A stretch of 64,000 bases of DNA. Origin: Lepidodermella squamata (Eukaryota; Gastrotricha). This document shows positions 23,004-34,214 of the stretch, piece by piece. Numbering within the stretch: the stretch's first letter is position 1; every line of letters begins with the position of its first letter. The notes beneath the pieces were generated by a model. That model saw only the letters and a program-made list of their open reading frames with translations. It searched no databases and had not been told where the DNA came from. The DNA is taken from NCBI GenBank assembly GCA_047495785.1, contig JBLDXI010000013.1, positions 1,240,001 to 1,304,000 of the forward strand, read 5' to 3'. Made by a program: the position numbers and the translations under genes.

Positions 23004-24790
23004 TTAAGCCTTCGCCAGAAGCTGCATGTTGACCCCGCCCTCCTTATCGTCATGGCCGTGGTGGCTTTCGCCGCCAGCGGTGTAAGGGTGGAAAGCAGGC
23101 AGTTCCCAGAAGATGTGGTCCTCGAAGATGCCCTTCTTTGGCGGTGCGTCGAGAATGGCCGGGATGCGCAGGATAAAGCCGGTGATAATGCCGCCAACAA
23201 TGGCGATGGCGAGGGTCAGGGCCAGAGCGGCGAGCTGGTAACCGGCCTGGACGACCTCAGTGCGGTCGCTGCCCGGCTTCTTGCTGATAAGGTCACCAAA
23301 GGCCTTGAAGCCTTCATCTCCGATTTCACCTTTCAGCCTAAACAATTCGAACGTAAAACTGCATCCACATAAAAAAGTGTGTTAAGCATACTGTTCGTAG
23401 TAGGCACCATCGGTAGCGTTGGGAACACGAGCCGGGAACTTGTCGAACAAAACGAGGCCGTAGTCAGCGTAGCTGGCGAGGAAGGCCATGATAGCACCGA
23501 CAATGGCAGCAAGAACACCGGGCATGCCGTGCAAATTCTGTCGAAGAAAAAATTTGAAATTTTTTTTGCGCGAGTTAATGAATCATCGCAAACTTACGTG
23601 AACACCGCAAGTGTCATGGATCTTCAGCTTCTTGTTCATGAAGGGCGAGATCCACTTGTAGCCGATAACAGAGACAATGGCGGCAGCAGCACCGATCAAG
23701 AGAGCACCGTACGGCTTGACAACTAAATCAGCCGCAGTTCCGACAGCGACACCGCCGGCGAGCGAAGCGTTCTGAATGTGGACCATGTTGAATTGACCGT
23801 CAACCAGCCACGACATGATGAACTAAAATTTAAAAAAAATCATAATAAAAATTTCAAAATTTCAAAAAGATTGCACAGGCACAAAATGCAATAATAGAAA
23901 AATATTAAGGAGGACTTTTAGCCACTCCACTCTTTTTTAATGCTGCGCATTTTTTGTGGCCTTGCTCAAATTGCTAAAAAATAATTACCGAGACAACGCA
24001 GCAAGAAGCGAGGGAAAAGTAGGTGTTGATAAAAGCGCGATTCTGTTCGACACCGCTGAGAGCACCGCCGTTGAATGATGGCCAGAAAAGCCACAGGAAG
24101 ATGGTGCCGATCATAGCGAAAATGTCAGAGTGGTAAGTGGCACCTTCGCCTTCGTCTAAATAAAAAAAATTGAAGGAAAATTATGAAAAAAATAATCGTC
24201 AACTCACTGTTTTCGATATCGTCGCGCCACAAAACGCGGGCAACAGCAAGACCGAAGTAGGCGCCGAAGACGTGGACGAACATCGATTCACCAGCGTCGG
24301 TGACTTTCAGCGTGGTGACGCCAACTTTTTCGTTAACCTGAGCCAGCACGATTTCGATCAAGGCCATGACCAGCAACTGGGTGGGCGAGGTCTTGCCGAG
24401 GCAGGCACCGAACGAGATGAGCACAGTGGCGGTGGCGAAGTCGGCAGTCAACATTTCACCGAGGTGAACGGTGAATTTGCCATTTTCCAAGTGCAAGAAT
24501 CCGCGTACAAGCGTGGCCCACTGCAGGCAAATGGCAGCGATCAAGAAGTTGATGCCGACGGCAGAGTAACCGTAGCGTTTCAGGAAAGTCATGAGGAATC
24601 CGAAACCGACGAACATCATCACGTGAACATCCTGAAATGTGGCGTACTGGTTGTTCGTTGAATCGTCTTGTCCACCCGGCTTCGTCGAGACACCGTACTC
24701 GGCGAAGAGAGCGAACAAAATGATAAAGACGATCTGCAAAACACCGGCAATAAGCGGGAATCGCAGACGGTTTCCAATACTGCCTGCCAT
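23004..24790 (-). CDS. Rh-type ammonium transporter, paralogue 1
   Basis: Five exons (24790-24208, 24155-23989, 23822-23598, 23537-23392, 23337-23004) join in phase to 484 residues with about 12 hydrophobic segments. Rh-family signatures are clear: [53 protein letters not shown] with one pore histidine, [28 protein letters not shown] and the [15 protein letters not shown] block that contains the second. Rh proteins conduct NH3/NH4+ (possibly CO2) across the plasma membrane. The cytoplasmic tail is His-rich ([11 protein letters not shown]). An acceptor (CCCATAG, 24821-24820) stands 29 nt before the ATG. A second Rh gene lies 7 kb upstream on the same strand with different intron positions. Confidence 0.95.
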
Positions 24791-24821
24791 CGCTGATTTC
24801 AAAACGTTAACTTTGAAACCT

Positions 24822-27800
24822 ATGGGCAAAACAATTCAGTGGAGATTAATTTGCGCGCCAAAATTAGAAGGTATGTTTAGTAATGACGACGACAGGAACT
24901 GTGTAATAGCTGTATAGCGGCTTATTTTGGCATTTTTATTTGGCAGCCGACGACCGGCGACCGGCGGCGGCATTTCTCGTTAATTGCACGTGCGCTCACT
25001 GCAATAGAGGCCGCAAAGCCAAACGCGACAAGCCTTGTTCTTCACTACACTGGCAGTAGTAAAACGAACAGCGACGTTTTCATTCGCGAGTAGTTGTGGT
25101 AGTTTCTCGAGGGCAGAAGACAAGATGCAATTTTAAATTTGCAACCGTCGTCGTCGGTGTTTAATTTTTGAAAGTATACAATGGTACAAAGCGGCGACAG
25201 TCGCGCGCTGCTCTCAAGTCTGAAAAAAGCGAATAGCTTAATGCTATTATAGAAACACGGCGAAAATTTCATGACGAAACGCTGCATGCAGTTGATAGGC
25301 GAGTGAGAGAGAGAAAGAGAGCTCGCGATGTGATGTAGTCGGTTTGTCACCACCACCACGTCACGCGTTGAAATTCTACAAATAAAAAAAAACAACAAAA
25401 AGATAAAAGCCACGAAACAACAAAACGACCCGCTTTCCTCAACGCAACACACCGGCTGAAAAATTATAATAATAGTTATTATTATTGCCGTTTCAACATT
25501 GTTGCCGTATTATAACTGCTACGTGAGTAAAGCGCGGAAAAAATTGTAATATTATTAATGACAACTCGAGAAAAGCGCGAATGGCGCCATCATCAGCACA
25601 GGCGAATTAACGACAAAATAATACGCAAGAAGCAGCTAAACAGAAAAAATGCGAAGATTATCATCGCTAAAACCTTCGCGCTTGTATCATCGCTTGCTCG
25701 TGCACCTGATGGCATGATCCGATTCTGCGGTGATGTAAGGCGGCAGGTGAACCCACACTGGAGACTGCCACTAGCTTAATGTGGTGTAAATTAATCTCAT
25801 AGTGGACGTAAAAAACGGCGTGGCCAATCGCGACAGAAAAACATGATGTGTAGAAATAAATAGCCATGCTTGCTCTGCAGAATGGAGTCGATTTCTGTGC
25901 AGTTAAATTATGCACTAATTCACCGTTCACCGCAATGAAAACTGCGAATGTGCGAGTATCAAAAGCATCATAATAGTATTTGCTAGTCGCCTCCTACTAA
26001 TTCACCAGTAAAGGCCGCGCCGCGACCACGCCCTAGAAAAAAACCGAAATAATAATAATGTATGTATCTCGCTGCGGGCTGCTGCGATTTTTGTTCGCAT
26101 GATGGACGTTGAGCCGTGTTTTTTCCCTTTCAAGCAAGCGATTTTTTTTTTAGAATACGCCGTTAGAAAACGCCCTGCTGTTAATATACACAGTCCATAA
26201 TAAATATAAATAGCTGGATACAGAAGACGCTAAGAAAAAACATTGTACAGCTTTGATGGCAAAAGAAGGAAGTAAAAGGTGCCGATAAGTAAAATAAAAA
26301 GGTGCCTGCTTATTCTGCACCTGCCCGAGGCACGCACTACAATATATGAAGAAAAAGCGACACGTGCTCCCTGCTCAAGGCAATAAAATTTGAACGATCA
26401 TTAGCGCGGCCAGGCTGTTCGCAAATGCGGTTTTTACGGCTTTTGGTTGGCCGAGCTAAAAGGCGTGGGTGAGGTGGTATATTAAATTAGCTGCTGTGAG
26501 GCAAACAACAGCGACGACAAAAGCGACACGCGCGATATGCGATGGATGGCATTGAAAAATATTAAGGCGCATTGCAATTATCCTTGCGCATCAAAAAAAA
26601 TTATTGAAAAAATCTTAGAAAATTAGGGCGGCCCACGAGTCAGATCTGACCCGTCCAAGTTGTATAGAAATATTTACCAATATCCGAAACCTAGAGTAGT
26701 ATGGCCATTAATCATTTGACAGCCGCAAGTGAAAAGCGCATGATCACCTGTGCGACTCACACAAAAACAAAACACGCGAAAATATGCCGGCTTAGCGATA
26801 ATATTACGAGGAATTAGCAGTAATCTATCGCGCACGAGCTAATCTAGCTGTAAAATAACGTTTTTCAGCTGTTCCGCATTAGCCATATAAATTTTGCAAC
26901 AACAGCGAATACCTATATATAACCTATATAAAGTGGCTGAAAAATGGCAAATACGTGATGAAAATTAGAAAATTAATCGGCCATAAGAATAAGCAGAGCA
27001 ATCACCTGGTGCCAACCAAACAATTCGCTATGGTGTGTGGCGTGATTTCTGGATGCAAAAAGAAAAATGACGTTAAGCAATGCATGATGGTTGTGGGTAC
27101 GAAAACAGCGTGCAGACGATGCGGAAAGACGAATCTCATTTATAACGATCAACGAAGCTCATTTTTTGTCAGTTGTTGTGTAGAGCAATAACAACGTGGT
27201 TGCATGAAAAAAAATGGGCAAAGCACTGAATAACCTCGATGCTTTATCGTGGTTTTTTATTTTTGAGCTGGCAGCAGCAGCGGATGTAAATCGGGACACG
27301 GTAGGGAAATCGCACTATCTTATGATAATTTTGACAGGTATTCCTGTAACGCAATAGCCAAACGTTTTACAAATGCAACATTCATGTTTGGTATATTAAC
27401 CTTGCAGTATAAGGCAAAGTAACGTGGTCAAGGGCTAAGAGCATAAATAGACAATATCATTCCATTCAGCGAGCGTCCCTGTTTGTGCCAAAATGTGGGC
27501 AAAATGCGCTGAATGCGATAAGTGAGTGACACGATGTTGTCGTTGCGCCGGTATGAGTCAAGCGCAGTGGGCTCCTTTGTCAACCCGACGATGCGCCTCA
27601 AACCGTATACAAGTGAGCATATTCGTATATAGTCGTATATACTTGCTATAACGTGGGCTATTGCAAAGCAGCTCATTATTATATTTCGCGTTTATTACGA
27701 TGTAGCGTGATGTTTGTCGCTGTTTATCATAGAGCGACGAACACCTGGTTTATATAGCAACTTAAATGAAGCCCTCGAGCAGGACGCTACTTCGGACCAA

Positions 27801-28401
27801 GAACTTGACCGGACGTTATTAGTTGATAAGATGCAATGCATTTCGAGTATAGGTCGAAGTTCTATAAGCGGTTTTTGTTTTACTCGAATTCCATATGCCG
27901 AACAATTTGGCTGAAAACCGCGAGTATATTTTTAGTGACCGAGTCCTGAACTTGATTGCACAGCAGGAGGAAAGTACTACAGAATATTTGAGGAATCTTG
28001 CCAAATCTAGCTAATAGCTGATTCTGGCTAGGGTTTCACAGCTCGAAATCTGAGCTGCGGAAGCTCCCACGCAAAATTTCGCAAATCGCTCGAGCACCCG
28101 CTCTATCCAAATTTTTCTCAGCCATGATCGGGTTCATTTCACGTAAAAGCGTAGTGTGAGCGCATGTTTCATCTATCAACGGACAAGCTGAATCGTACAG
28201 ATTTTTCCAATTTTATTCCAATTATTGTCGTTCCACTTCGCAAGTTTCATCAATAAATTGCGGTGCGACGAGCAAAAAAACGAGATCATGGTAGCTGAGA
28301 TCACATGAAACACACACAATTATACATCATAAGATTTGCCACGCACTAAATATATGAGTGTTGATATCAATTGAAGATGGGTATCCATAACACTTTTAAA
28401 A
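24822..28401. other. Intergenic, about 3.6 kb
   Basis: This lies between the start of Rh paralogue 1 and the 3' end of IFT46, and probably carries the Rh promoter or leader. It is AT-rich with A-runs and many short AATAAT tracts. A Cys-containing 78-codon plus-strand frame at 26955-27191 and coding-like text at 27740-28014 are the only items that caught attention; only the second is listed separately. Confidence 0.5.
27895..28014 (+). CDS. Possible small ORF or terminal exon, 39 codons
   Basis: The frame runs ATG to TAA and encodes MPNNLAENREYIFSDRVLNL followed by IAQQEESTTEYLRNLAKSS. The composition is that of an amphipathic helical protein rather than random AT-rich translation. A coding-like stretch in another frame just upstream (27750-27850, NEALEQDATSDQELDRTLLV) might be an earlier exon or the same gene after a frame change, but I find no clean GT-AG pair joining them. 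Function unknown. Confidence 0.25.
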   Translation: MPNNLAENREYIFSDRVLNLIAQQEESTTEYLRNLAKSS

Positions 28402-30160
28402 TCAAACAGTTCCGCCTTGTTTCTCAGCCAATTTCCTGAAATGAGTTGAATTTTTGAACTCATAATATAATGAAAATAGCACGTGTAGCGACTGAACTCG
28501 AGACTTTGACACGGGTATGTCCATGAGACCTGAAAGCAAAACATTTTAATTAACGGAAATTTGATTTTAAAATTGAAATACCGCATATAAGATCAACGTA
28601 AGTTGGCAGATCACAGTCGAGCTCAGCAGTCGGTAGGCGGCACTCCCTTAGGAAATGCTCGAATTCTGCCGGCCATTCTTGCATCAGCGTGTCAATGTCG
28701 GGCATATTACGGGAGTAGTGGACTGAAGTTGGAGGGCGTTCGCGATGTAGCGTCCTGATGTTGTTTATCCAATTATCGATCAACTTCACGTTCTTGTTCG
28801 CCTTCTCAATACTTCGCACCTGCTCGATTGCATCTCCCGATCCGGCTTGCTTGCCGAGTTGCCTGAATTTCAGGTGAAGAATTGTTGGATCGGACTGGTC
28901 ACTCGACGGCTCGTCTAGCACGAGAAGCCCGAGACCGTCTGGCTTGCCATCAGGGCGTGGCACTTTGATAAATGCATCGATATCACCGACGGATGGGATG
29001 AAGTTAGGAATAAAGCATTTCAATTTGTGGTCCAGGTCAATATTTGTCGGTTGGTAACGAGTGATAAACTTGAACAGTTCCTTTACATCCGGGCTGACTT
29101 GCAAAGACTCATATTTAGCAGGATTGTAAGCGCTGAAATTAAATTAAATAGGGCGTAATTATTATTTACCAATCGAATTGTCTCTTACCCAATAAATTGC
29201 TGCTGCTCCATATCTTCATCGCCCTCCTCGTCATCTTCATCTTCATCTGAATGATAGAATACAGGAGTTATACTTCATGTGATTAAAGCAATATACCGTC
29301 ATCGTCCATATCTTCATCCTCTCCATCGTCTTCGTCGCCTTGCTGGCTCGACTGTCCACGTCTGAGGGCTAGTTCTTGCTGGCGGCTCATCTGCTGTTGC
29401 TGGTCGCCACGCTGGCCGCGGCTAGAAGCAGCCGAAGGTCTGGTCTGGCCGCTGTACATGCCTCCTTGTGGATTGTTAGCCGCGGCTCTGGCGGCGGCTT
29501 CTGTGATTGAAGCGGCAGAACGAGCTCCAATCATTTCAGCGTTCCCGCCATGGCCAATCGAAGCCATCGATCCATCGTCATCGTCTGGTATGCTATCAGT
29601 ATCGAGACCACGAGGTCTGCCTAAATTTGCAAACATTAATAATCAGTTGTTGAGATGAGCAATCTTGATAAATTATGTACAACGTAGAAAACCACGATAT
29701 AACGAACATTCAATTTTCTAGACTACCGTGTCTCATCTCACAATAAGACAATACAAATGAACAAATGCAATGAGAATACTGCCTACCTTTGCTAGATTTT
29801 GGTCGAGACTCTTGAAATTCAAAATAACGGGTATTACAGATAACGTAATTAATAAATGATAGCAAACTACGCTACAGCATATTCAGAAGCATTTACAGAA
29901 ATTATATAAATCATAAGCACCGCAAACTTACTCATACCCGGACCACCAGTGGCCTCTCCTGGCCCTAAGCCACCGCCAGCTTGACGAGGGCTTGTCGGGA
30001 AACTAGGAATATCGTCTTGATCCGCCACATCAACCGCTTCATCATAAGGGTGATTCGAATACAGCTTGGTCTTTCAAGCAAAAACAAGGTTTCACTTCCT
30101 GTTTTATAGTACCTCAGAAATCGCTTACATTCTTCATTTGATCATCGTCAGAATCCGCCA
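28402..30160 (-). CDS. IFT46: Intraflagellar transport protein 46
   Basis: Seven exons join in phase to 407 residues: 30160-30128, 30070-29932, 29810-29787, 29620-29297, 29246-29189, 29132-28582 and 28529-28402. One exon is a 24-nt micro-exon. The N-terminal half is acidic, Gly/Ala/Gln-rich and presumably disordered. The C-terminal IFT46 domain is strongly conserved: GAYNPAKYESLQVSPDVKEL, IDLDHKLKCFIPNFIPSVGD, IDAFIKVPRPDGKPDGLGLL, PPTSVHYSRNMPDIDTLMQE and LMDIPVSKSRVQSLHVLFSL. IFT46 is a core IFT-B1 subunit (with IFT52, IFT70 and IFT88) and carries outer dynein arm cargo. It sits between the two Rh genes. Confidence 0.95.
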
Positions 30161-30364
30161 TTGCTCAATGCTCGTAATGATAATAGTGAAAATTTAATGC
30201 AAAAATTAAACTGAATCCTATAGCACTGAAAAGCCAAGATTAAGCATCACTACTACCAGGTACAAACAAGCTGAAAATGCTGAATGCTATAAATGAGCGA
30301 AACAGCTGAATAGTCATTCTTCCAACAGGCCTCACTTTCATTTTCAGTAACCGATGTTACAGGT

Positions 30365-30702
30365 ATGGCATTAGGTGATCGAGTCGTTCAGGCTTAAGGC
30401 CTAGTCAAAGATATTGTTTTTCATGCTCCTTCCGAGGCATTTGCTCAGATGAAAACGAAAATAGCTTCTTTATGCCGCAGTAATGACACATCTTTACTCA
30501 GATAGAAAAAAACCCGGAAGAATGTGATGATGGAGCAACCAAGCGATTATATGAAGATGATGATAATAAGGCGGATTCGCTACGAGAGCGGTCTTCCATC
30601 CAACGGGGGCGTCAGTTACATTTTCTCGGAAGAAACGAACAAGCAATACGTCAGCATATTCTGCTTCTAACAGTGCTTTCTCAAGTCTTAAGAACTTTTT
30701 GA
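30365..30702 (+). pseudogene. Coding-like block with frame breaks, unidentified
   Basis: This plus-strand block is divergent from IFT46, with starts about 200 nt apart. It reads MALGDRVVQA, an in-frame TAA, then LVKDIVFHAPSEAFAQMKTK and IASLCR. The frame then changes, and after that comes EECDDGATKRLYEDDDNKAD, SLRERSSIQRGRQLHFLGRN and EQAIRQHILLLTVLSQVLRTF to a stop at 30702. The text is protein-like. The two breaks could be removed by GT-AG introns of about 32 and 26 nt, which are shorter than nearly all others here. It is either a small gene with very short introns or a degenerate copy. I cannot name the family. Confidence 0.35.
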
Positions 30703-32046
30703 GAGTGACATTGAAAGTAATTCAGTTGTATTATTCGAAGAATTGGGGTAGTCGATTGAAGTTAATTCTCAGCGATGTTTCGACTTTCGCCCTCTCATCA
30801 GAAAATCAGAATTCAAGGCATGAAGTGTGGTAAAGACGATGCTACAGACTACAGAACCCAATAATCAATCTTAATTTTGCCATTCTCTGTGACGACCACT
30901 GAGAGACCGAAAAACGTCGCAGTGAAATCTAGTACAATCGACTAACACAATTATTCAAAAGATAAAACTGACACTTTCTGCAGATCTCATTGATGCTACA
31001 TTGATACTACCAGTCGTAGAATTTGCCCGCATCGATAAATCAGAAGCTGAGTTAACGAGTCATTGGAGTTACAAAACCTGAAGGCTGAAGGGCACTCGTG
31101 TAATTTCGTAGGGGTTTAACAACCATTATCAGTCACATAAAAATCACTGACTATGAATAATACGAATGGAGAGCACCACCAGCAGGACAAGCCGTTTCAA
31201 AAACCAAACGCTATGAAATGCGCCCCAAGCAACTACTTCCCGAGCAGTGCGCTGTAAGCTAGCAACTTCCAGCGCAGTTGTGCACCCCTTGCTTTGGAAG
31301 CAGTGCTTGGGAAGCAATGCGCAGGAAGCAGTTGCTTGGGGCATCTGGCATCTGAAACGCATACTCGCTGCCTAACTTGACACTGACTCGACGCACGTCT
31401 CGAGCCTCATGTAAACGTCTCCAAGAATATAATAATTAAAATGTGCACAAATTTACAAATATAATAAAAATACTGAATTTGTAATTATTATTTAAATACG
31501 GTCAATACGTTTTGGCAGAATTTTCAAAAAAATGTTTCATTCATAGTTTTTTTGCGGAGTTGCCATCATGGACAATTTTTCTCTACCGTAATTTCCGCAT
31601 TTATAGATAATAATGGGCAACCTCATAAAGGTATTGCTTTGAGCTAATCAAAATAAAAATTGGCCTCAGTAAAATCATCGTCGAAATAATGGGTAGCCTC
31701 AAAAATAGACTGGGTTGAAAATGAAGAAATATAGTAAATCGGTTATTTTTACCTCGGGTAATACGGTAGGTAAAAACTGGATAAAATGTTGCCTGCAAAT
31801 TTCAATTTCTGCACTGGCCTATGTTTAATGCCTGGATTTATATATGAGTCCGACGCCAAATTTAGTGCAATATTAAAATACACAAAATTAACGAGAACAA
31901 AAATTGTGGGACTTACGACCTACGATGAAAATATAAGAAGCAAAAAGAAAATTTCATGATAAACGAGTGGCTACGGCTCATCTTTTATTATCTCAAATGT
32001 AACTATTTTGGTTGATCAGTGCTTTTCTTTTATCGCTTGAATCTCA
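30703..32046. other. Intergenic, about 1.3 kb
   Basis: No gene recognised. It contains a palindromic repeat (31222-31342, listed separately) and AT-rich flanks. Confidence 0.5.
31222..31342. repeat. Imperfect inverted repeat, about 120 bp
   Basis: The left arm GCCCCAAGCAACTACTTCC (31222-31240) is matched in inverted orientation by GGAAGCAGTTGCTTGGGGC (31324-31342) with one mismatch. The interior repeats variants of GGAAGCA and GCTTGGG several times. No target-site duplication is obvious, so I cannot say whether it is a short transposon or a local hairpin. Confidence 0.6.
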
Positions 32047-33852
32047 TTAGGGACGATTTGCGCTTTGTTGCACCAGTGGCATCGACGTCTCATCTTCCAC
32101 ACCTTGCGGCACATCGCCCTTTCGAACATCAGCACCAGCGCCGCTGGATTGATGGGCAGCATCGTGTGATGATTCACCAACTTCCCACAGGTATTCATCT
32201 TCGAATAGCTGATTTTCCTCAACGACATCGAACACTGGCAATCGAAGAATGAATCCTGCATTAATTGAGACTCAATTAGAGATCGAAGAAATAATAAGGA
32301 AATAAGCAAACCGGTGATAGCACCTGAGAGCAATGCTACTCCTAACGTTACAATCATGGCTAAGAACTGATAACCAGCTTGAGATGGCGCTGATCGCTCA
32401 TCTCCGAAGCCAAACGATTCCAATTGTGAATCAAGTCTACTCGACGCAGATTTTCCTAGAATCTCAAGTGTTTCATTGTAGTATGACGACCATTTGCTTT
32501 CGGGAAGCCTTGCGGGAAACTTTTCGTACAAAGTCAAGCCATACTGGTCCAATGAAGCGCTGCTCGCCATCATACCACCTGAATTATGAGCATTTAATTG
32601 GCGAGTTTGACCGCAGTTACAGCGAAAAGCAAATACCTATAAAACCAGCTAACAGTCCAGGCATGCCGTGCAAATTCTGCCGCGGTTAGTTGAAAAAAGC
32701 CGATGAGAACTATTAAGGGAATCGCCATTGCAAACTTACATGTACTCCGCAAGTATCATGAATTTTCAGATATTTATTCATTGCAGGAGACAGAAATCTT
32801 ATATTTGCGCAATATATAAACATTTTGCCGCAAATTGATTGAAAATTTTACTTGTAGCCAAGAACTGAAATGATTCCAGAAAGAGCTCCGATGATCATTG
32901 CACCGAAAGGCCTCACTAACAGGTCAGCTGCAGTTCCAATAGCAACCCCGCCAGCTAAAGTTGCGTTTTGAATGTGAACCATATTAAAGCGCCCATCGCA
33001 AAGCCAAGACACGATAAATGTCGTGACGCAGCAAGCTGCTAACGAATAATATGTGTTGATAAATGCTCGGCTTTGTTCTGCTCCAAGAAGAGCGCCTCCG
33101 TTGAAAGAGGGCCAGAACATCCACAAGAAAACGGTACCGATCATTGCAAACATGTCGGAATTGTACGACGCGCCTTCCTTGTCTTTGCATTTCTCCACGT
33201 CCTTACGATGAAGAACAAAAGCTACTGCTAATCCGAAATACGCGCCAAAAGTGTGGACGAAAATCGAAGCCCCAGCATCAGTCACTCTAAATTTGTGAAC
33301 GCCGATGTACTCATTTGCTTGGGCACAAGCGATTTCGATAAGCGCCATAATTCCTAATTGAGTCGGGCTGGCTTTGCCCAAAACTGCGCCCATCGATATC
33401 AATACGGTTGCCGTAGCAAAATCAGCGGTTAGCATGCTGTTCAGATTAATGCTAAATCTCAAGTTCTCATCCAAGGAGAGAAAGCCTCTGACTAGCGTAG
33501 CCCATTGCAGGCAAAACGACGCGAGCATGAAGTTTAAGGCCACCTGAAAAAATATGTTACCGTTTTTACCTATCGAATTTCAGAAAGATATTACGCTTGA
33601 ATAGCTATATCGCTTCAGGAAGGTCATTAGGAATCCGAAACCGACGAACATCATTACGTGAACATCCTGAAACGCGGCGTAAGCGTTCGGATGTTGCACC
33701 GTTTCATCCTCCTTAATCTTCGCAGGTAAGGCTTCACTGTCGTACTGTCCAAATAGCGCAAAGAGGACGATGATGCTTATTTGAAGGCTTCCGATCAGGA
33801 GCGGGAATGTCACCCGCTGGGCACTGTAACCTCGATGCCGTGTAGTGGCCAT
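32047..33852 (-). CDS. Rh-type ammonium transporter, paralogue 2
   Basis: Six exons (33852-33595, 33543-32852, 32797-32740, 32676-32637, 32578-32312, 32255-32047) join in phase to 507 residues. The same Rh motifs as in paralogue 1 are present: [81 protein letters not shown] and [15 protein letters not shown]. Both channel histidines are retained. The cytoplasmic tail differs completely (acidic, VVEENQLFEDEYLWEVGE). Only one intron position, before NLHGMPG, is shared with paralogue 1. An acceptor (TTTTACAG, 33879-33878) stands 25 nt before the ATG. Confidence 0.95.
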
Positions 33853-33879
33853 TTTTATCAGCTTCCTCTTCTACGCCCT

Positions 33880-34214
33880 GTAAAATTACTGCCTCGAATG
33901 TGAAAAATGTGTGGATTACGCCTCTGACCATTTTTTGATGGTCAGTGTTATCCGAGCTGCGGGTGTGTGCTATCTCTTGCGACTACTACGAGATAAGCTT
34001 AGCGCGGCGTTTATTTGACCCACACATTATCTGTTTAATTTAGGTTTAATTGATAACGAAATTTCCATGAATAACACACCGCCTTCGTATTATGAAACTT
34101 CAACAAGGGACGGAGATTGCCATAGATACAAACGCCTTTTACTTCTTTCAAACATGTTACTTTAAGCAGTACTGAGAAAATTGACAGAAAAAACGAAAAT
34201 GATAATAACGAGTC
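33880..34214. other. Short intergenic spacer
   Basis: This lies between the 3' end of the CAP-domain gene and the leader of Rh paralogue 2. No gene is seen. Confidence 0.5.

Noticed and set aside
24170-24661. 163-codon plus-strand frame
   Set aside because: It is the antisense shadow of the first Rh exon, whose minus-strand reading has membrane segments and family motifs.
26955-27191. Cys-rich 78-codon frame resembling a zinc-binding protein
   Set aside because: Cys spacing matches no known finger and the region is otherwise noncoding in character.
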